A stretch of 64,000 nt of DNA from Scilla litardierei (taxonomy: Eukaryota > Streptophyta > Magnoliopsida > Asparagales > Asparagaceae). Under the pieces are notes generated by a model that did no database searches, had not been told where the DNA came from, and was given only the letters and a program-made list of their open reading frames with translations. How positions within the stretch are numbered: the first letter of the stretch is position 1; each line of letters opens with the position of its first letter. The stretch spans positions 175,050,319 to 175,114,318 of the forward strand of contig CM061140.1 of assembly GCA_030789695.1 (NCBI GenBank), read 5' to 3'. Both the position numbers and the translations under genes were made by a program. Below are positions 61,001-64,000 of this stretch, one piece after another.

Positions 61001-63436
61001 GTTTTTAAGTTGTAGTGTGTTTAGTAATTAGAGGGGCTTATTAGTCTTTCATTATCTTTTGTGTTAGGAAGGGGTTTAAAGCCTACGAGCCGGCCCTAGT
61101 TTTCTTTTATCGAAGAACGATCATCTGAGAGTAATTTCTTGTTAGGGTTCGTGGGGGATTAAACTTGTTCCATCAACGCAAGTTAGGTAGAGATTCACTC
61201 TAGAAAGGGACCGATCTATCTTTTTATTCCAGAATCTGTTATAAAAATTCCACTTTTATGTTTCTTTTCTTCTCTTAAATCTGAATTTGTTGTATTTTTG
61301 GAGCAAATCGTATCATTTTGGTATTAAAGCATAGATCCTATGGTGACATCAAGAAAGTTTGCCTCTTTAGAGAAAAAATTGTGGGCGGTGCGCGAGAGAT
61401 GTGAAGACAGAATGAATCAAGCGATGGAGAAAGCTTTTATGCAGAATCGCGAGATTTGGGCAAAGACCGATCGTCGCTACCATTCCCTTGCGAAGACAAA
61501 GACAGATCTGAAGCCTACGGCTGTCGACGTTCAGATCCAGATCTGAAATTTTCTTCAGATCCAGATCCAGTTGATTGGAGAGCATTTCCGGCGACCTCCC
61601 CGCCATGAGGAGGTGCGTCGGCCACCGGAGGGGGTGGCCACCCCTCCGGCAGCCTTTTGGGGGGCCGACGAACCCCCAGGAGGAGCGGCAGGTGCCGCCC
61701 GCCCCTCCAGGGGCTGTGGCAGCCCCCCGACGCATCGGTAGGGGGTCGTCGACCCAAAATTTGGGTCAACAGGCACCGCCGCCCCCCGTGGGGGCTTCGT
61801 CCAGCCAGCGCGTCTCCTTTCGAGGGACGCCCGACCTGTAGGTGGGCCTGCCGCGCTTCTGCTGGACCCGACAGCACCCTTCGACCTAGTCAGCGCCACA
61901 TGGGGCACAATATGGGCCCGAACAGCTCATTCACCATATTTTCAGCTACTGGAAGGGCCCGGAGGAGGATGCCAGCAACAAAACGACGGCGACGATCCTC
62001 CAGAGTATTTGTGGGGGGCCCGACGACACCTTTCGGGTCTCACCTTGGCCCGACGATATTCTGTCGGACGCTATTGAAAGCGGTGGAGACCAATCTCATC
62101 CGTTTGACCCGGGATGAGGCTTGCAATTTACTTGGAACAGATGGCCCATGGACATCATGCACCACCTTAAGGACAAGATGGATTTTCAGGGACGGAGTAA
62201 TGATGCGGTTGTATACCACAGATGGCGCGCAGGCATGGATCGGGCCGCGGATCCGGGCGTGGGAGCAACCAATTGAGCGACTTAGTCCCTTTGCTTTATG
62301 CACTATCTTTTATGCTTTTAAGTTGTAGTGTGTTTAGTAATTAGAGGGGCTTATTAGTCTTTCATTATCTTTTGTGTTAGGAAGGCGTTTAAAGCCTACG
62401 AGCCGGCCCTATTTTTTAATCGAAGAACGATCATCTGAGAGTAATTTCTTGTTAGGGTTCGTGGGGGATTAAACTTGTTCCATCAACACAAGTTAAGGAG
62501 AGATCTACTCCAGAAAGGGATCGATCTATCTTTTTATTCTAGAAATCTGTTATAAAAATTCCACTTTTATGTTTCTTTTCTTCTCTTAAATCTGAATTTG
62601 TTGGCTTTTGGAGCAAATCGTATAATTTATCCTCTGATGCCTCGCTTGGATGTCGAGTGTTAAATCACTTTATAATCATTAGATTCAAGCTTTTTTTGAA
62701 TTTGTTTATGTTTTATCTATTGAATCTTCTTTTTTCATTCTGTTCGAACATCCCGTTTCTACTTGTACTGGATTGTGTACATCTTACATGTTTATCTAGT
62801 TATTCCAAGTGTTCACATCCATGACATGTAGGCAGATCTTGAAGAAATTGTACATAGTTGTTCTCGTATGTTACAGTATGCACTGCTTTTGTAGCATCCT
62901 TAATACCTAGATTTTGGTGCTACATCTGTTCTTCTTTTGGCGGTTACAGGTTATTTACCTTTATTATTTACATATTAAGTTCTAGTGAGTAGTGATGGAC
63001 TTCTAGCCTTTTTCTTAATAAGAGACTTTTAGTATTACAAGAACAACTTGGAAAGGAAAATGCATACAAATATCTTGTCTATTGCTTTGGGAGTGATATC
63101 TTAGCAGTTTACGGTAGAAAAATTGACTGTTTGTGAAAGCTTCTTTACTGCATCTTAAATTTAGTTACTGTTTATATAAGAATTCACCTAACATTTATTT
63201 GTGTAAAATTCAATTTTGTCCTCATAATTTTGGTTCTTTACCAGGTTGCAGCTATCCATGGTATGAGTGGCAATATTTCAAATCCTTTTCTCGTTCTTCC
63301 TCTCCAACCTACTGCTTCTGATAGATCAAACACTTTCCCCACAAATAGTTCTGAAAGTATCGATCCCAAGCTTAGCAATATTATTGGTGATGGGTTTAAA
63401 GATTACGAGGCTTCCATCTTGAAAAAACTTGAAAAG
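49036..63436 (+). CDS. DNAJC17-like J-domain and RRM protein, first three exons (3' end outside window)
   Basis: Exons seen: 49036-49509 (158 codons), 57366-57584 (73) and 63245-63436 (64), all phase 0 with GT-AG introns of 7.9 and 5.7 kb. Residues 12-78 are a J domain with HPD at 45-47 (IRHPDKRRDD), so Hsp70 stimulation is possible. Residues about 85-155 are a charged, Lys/Glu/Arg-rich coiled coil (AARGEERVAPEEAARRKEK). Exon 2 encodes an RRM-like fold (LKVSWERAMGDYGAVNLREIFERFGGVEDVVI with an RNP1-like GSAIIVML; written here by segments). Exon 3 continues with GMSGNISNPFLVLPL and FKDYEASILKKLEK. This is the layout of DNAJC17/Cwf23-type proteins, which are associated with the spliceosome in yeast and animals. 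The remaining C-terminal exon lies beyond 64000. The start is the only ATG with the J domain in frame. Confidence 0.92.
49952..56063 (-). mobile_element. Copia-type LTR retrotransposon with 130-bp LTRs, degenerate
   Basis: LTRs are 49952-50081 and 55934-56063, both 130 bp with TG...CA ends. On minus each begins TGTTATGAATA and has a TATA box (CTATATAAAGGA). AAAAA flanks both sides (49947-49951, 56064-56068). The minus-strand PBS CGTTATCAGCACG (55933-55921) directly follows the right LTR, so the element reads right to left. Near the 3' LTR, minus text such as GTTTTTCCCACGGTG and TTTTAACGAGGCAA (about 50380-50330) is the familiar 3' leader of plant copia elements; a second worn copy lies at 50270-50190. 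No long ORF remains; possible RT text near 53235-53180 is too decayed to trust. It is inserted inside the Mutator-like element. Confidence 0.85.
54773..55280. repeat. Array of nine short GGGC/GCCC hairpins, period about 62 bp
   Basis: Palindromes of form (T/C)GGGC-TTCAG-GCCCA lie at 54773, 54833, 54903, 54954, 55011, 55078, 55140, 55197 and 55264, separated by AT-rich spacers. Stems are 5-7 bp and loops 3-5 bases. The spacers are not copies of each other, while the hairpins are conserved. The array lies in the 5' leader side of the minus-strand copia-type element. Confidence 0.85.
56449..57365. other. DNAJC17-like intron 1, right end
   Basis: No mobile element or ORF was recognised. AT-rich intron sequence ending in a T-rich acceptor 'attttttcag' at 57365. 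Confidence 0.5.
57585..59401. other. DNAJC17-like intron 2, left part with a 43-bp tandem duplication
   Basis: 58974-59016 and 59017-59059 are identical 43-bp units beginning 'ggtagtgtatggttaggac'. The rest is AT-rich intron with no recognisable ORF. Confidence 0.85.
59402..60308. mobile_element. hAT-like non-autonomous element, copy B
   Basis: The left end is CAAGGTTTTAGGTCTCGG and the right end, on the complement, is CATGGTTTGAGGTATCGCC. The 8-bp duplication GTTTTGAC is perfect (59394-59401 and 60309-60316). Near the ends are 'tcggtttcggtttcgg' and 'ggtatcggccgatacc' words. 'atttacaagt' and 'gccatta' repeat several times in the centre (59640-59880). It is the same family as 35309-36155, inverted. 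No transposase. Confidence 0.9.
60888..62625 (+). mobile_element. Short LTR retrotransposon (internally deleted gypsy-like, TRIM size)
   Basis: The 5' LTR is 60888-61315 (428 bp) and the 3' LTR 62201-62625 (425 bp); both start TGATGCGGTTGTATACC. A perfect TTTAT duplication flanks them (60883-60887 and 62626-62630). The PBS TGGTATTAAAGC (61319-61330) resembles the initiator-Met-tRNA site. The 885-bp interior has a gag-like start and a GC-rich middle. Just before the 3' LTR it reads HHLKDKMDFQGRSNDAVVYH, like the tail of a gypsy polyprotein running into the LTR. No protease, RT or integrase is present, so it needs help in trans. LTRs differ at a modest number of sites, so insertion is not very recent. 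Confidence 0.93.
61340..61546 (+). CDS. Truncated gag-like ORF of the short LTR element, 68 aa
   Basis: ATG lies 10 bases after the PBS. The peptide is charged and helical (LEKKLWAVRERCEDRMNQ), as in plant gypsy gag N-termini, and stops after 68 codons. No capsid or zinc-knuckle domain follows. Probably non-functional. Confidence 0.5.
   Translation: MVTSRKFASLEKKLWAVRERCEDRMNQAMEKAFMQNREIWAKTDRRYHSLAKTKTDLKPTAVDVQIQI
62631..63244. other. DNAJC17-like intron 2, right end
   Basis: AT-rich intron without recognised repeats or ORFs, ending in the acceptor 'tctttaccag' at 63244. Confidence 0.5.
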
Positions 63437-63498
63437 GTATGGTTTACTTTTAATAAAATGATGATTCCTCTGTATTTACTGCCTCACATATTATTATA

Positions 63499-63823
63499 CT
63501 AGAAACTGCCCGTGCCCGGAGGGCACAGACGCAGTTGTCGTCGGGCGCAAATGCATAGAGAAGCGGGTGCCAAAGCGAAAAAAATCATGCGAGTGTGTGA
63601 GAGGAGCGTCAGGGGGCAAAAGGATGAAAAGCAGGGATCAAAGCGCAAAAATACCCACCCCAAACCAACTACCCAAAAACCAACTACCCAAAACCAACAC
63701 CAAACTAAGCCCAAAACCACACCCACCTCGCATTGGGCCCCACCGAGATGAGGTGGAGCACACTTGGCCAATCGTTTGTCCCAGGACGAACGTCACATCG
63801 ACAGTCCTCATTTGTATAATAGA
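63499..63823 (-). mobile_element. Non-autonomous Helitron, copy 3
   Basis: On minus it starts TCTATTATACAAATGAGG and ends in hairpin GTGCCCTCCGGGCAC, then GGGCAGTTTCTAG. It lies between A (63498) and T (63824), with no duplication. 'accaactacccaaaa' is repeated twice in the middle. The 5' end is nearly the same as that of copy 1 at 18121. It lies 62 bases after exon 3 of the DNAJC17-like gene. Confidence 0.85.
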
Positions 63824-64000
63824 TTGGACATCTTATAATGCATGAAGTCAACCATTCATTTCTTGTTCAGTTAGATGGCTGTGATAACTAGAAAGATAAT
63901 GTTATTATGTTATAGCTTTAAGCTACAAAGCGAACACCAACAAATGGAATATATGATATTTTGTGCTGCTTTTTTGGTCTGAGAACAAATGTTGAATGCA

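Noticed and set aside
61657..62328. 223-codon plus-strand ORF
   Set aside because: It crosses from the GC-rich interior into the 3' LTR of the short LTR element and is low-complexity; the gypsy-like tail lies in another frame.

Overview
This is nuclear DNA from a flowering plant. Genes have GT-AG introns, coding exons are islands in a sea of retrotransposon and DNA-transposon debris, and every conserved protein matches plant families. A GC-rich single-exon RING gene beside AT-rich surroundings, together with Tourist-like elements, leans towards a monocot, but that is inference. There is no sign of bacterial, organellar or viral organisation.

Five host genes are supported. (1) A seven-exon receptor-like kinase on the minus strand (1083-2858). 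(2) A small intronless ATL-type RING-H2 E3 ligase gene on the plus strand (6224-6610). (3) A five-exon NEP1-interacting-protein-like RING-H2 gene on the minus strand (11821-12900). (4) A complete 20-exon aconitase on the plus strand (20026-42030, 981 codons). It has a mitochondrial presequence followed by a second, strongly favoured ATG at codon 82. (5) The first three exons of a DNAJC17-like J-domain/RRM protein on the plus strand (49036-63436), which runs off the right edge. Aconitase (TCA/glyoxylate metabolism), the kinase (signalling), the two ubiquitin ligases and the splicing-related J protein share no pathway; they are simply neighbours.

The rest is mobile DNA, and much of it can be delimited to the base. 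A Ty3/gypsy element leaves the left edge (5' LTR, PBS and gag start on minus). Three Tourist-like MITEs (4834-5282, 5349-5961, 14114-14573) share one architecture. A tRNA-derived SINE (6913-7040) has 18-bp target duplications. Three short Helitrons of one family lie at 18121-18774 (+), 40100-40414 (-) and 63499-63823 (-). Two hAT-like 0.85-0.9 kb elements lie at 35309-36155 and 59402-60308 with 8-bp duplications. Introns of aconitase also hold a 180-bp near-perfect palindrome, a broken hAT transposase, a Ty1/copia gag-protease remnant and an RTE-type LINE ending in a (TG)30(TC)16 microsatellite. 

Downstream of aconitase are a 1-kb PIF/Harbinger-like element (43054-44070) and a gypsy 3' LTR (44173-44910) followed by an antisense Transposase_28-type open region (45.2-47.4 kb). 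Intron 1 of the J-protein gene contains a Mutator-like element (49588-56448) split by a 6.1-kb copia-type element (49952-56063) that has only 130-bp LTRs and carries a periodic array of nine micro-hairpins. Intron 2 holds a 1.74-kb LTR element (60888-62625) with a perfect TTTAT duplication. 

The most interesting structures are the hairpin array, the antisense ORF, the two-start aconitase and the Helitron family. No wholly new system is evident.
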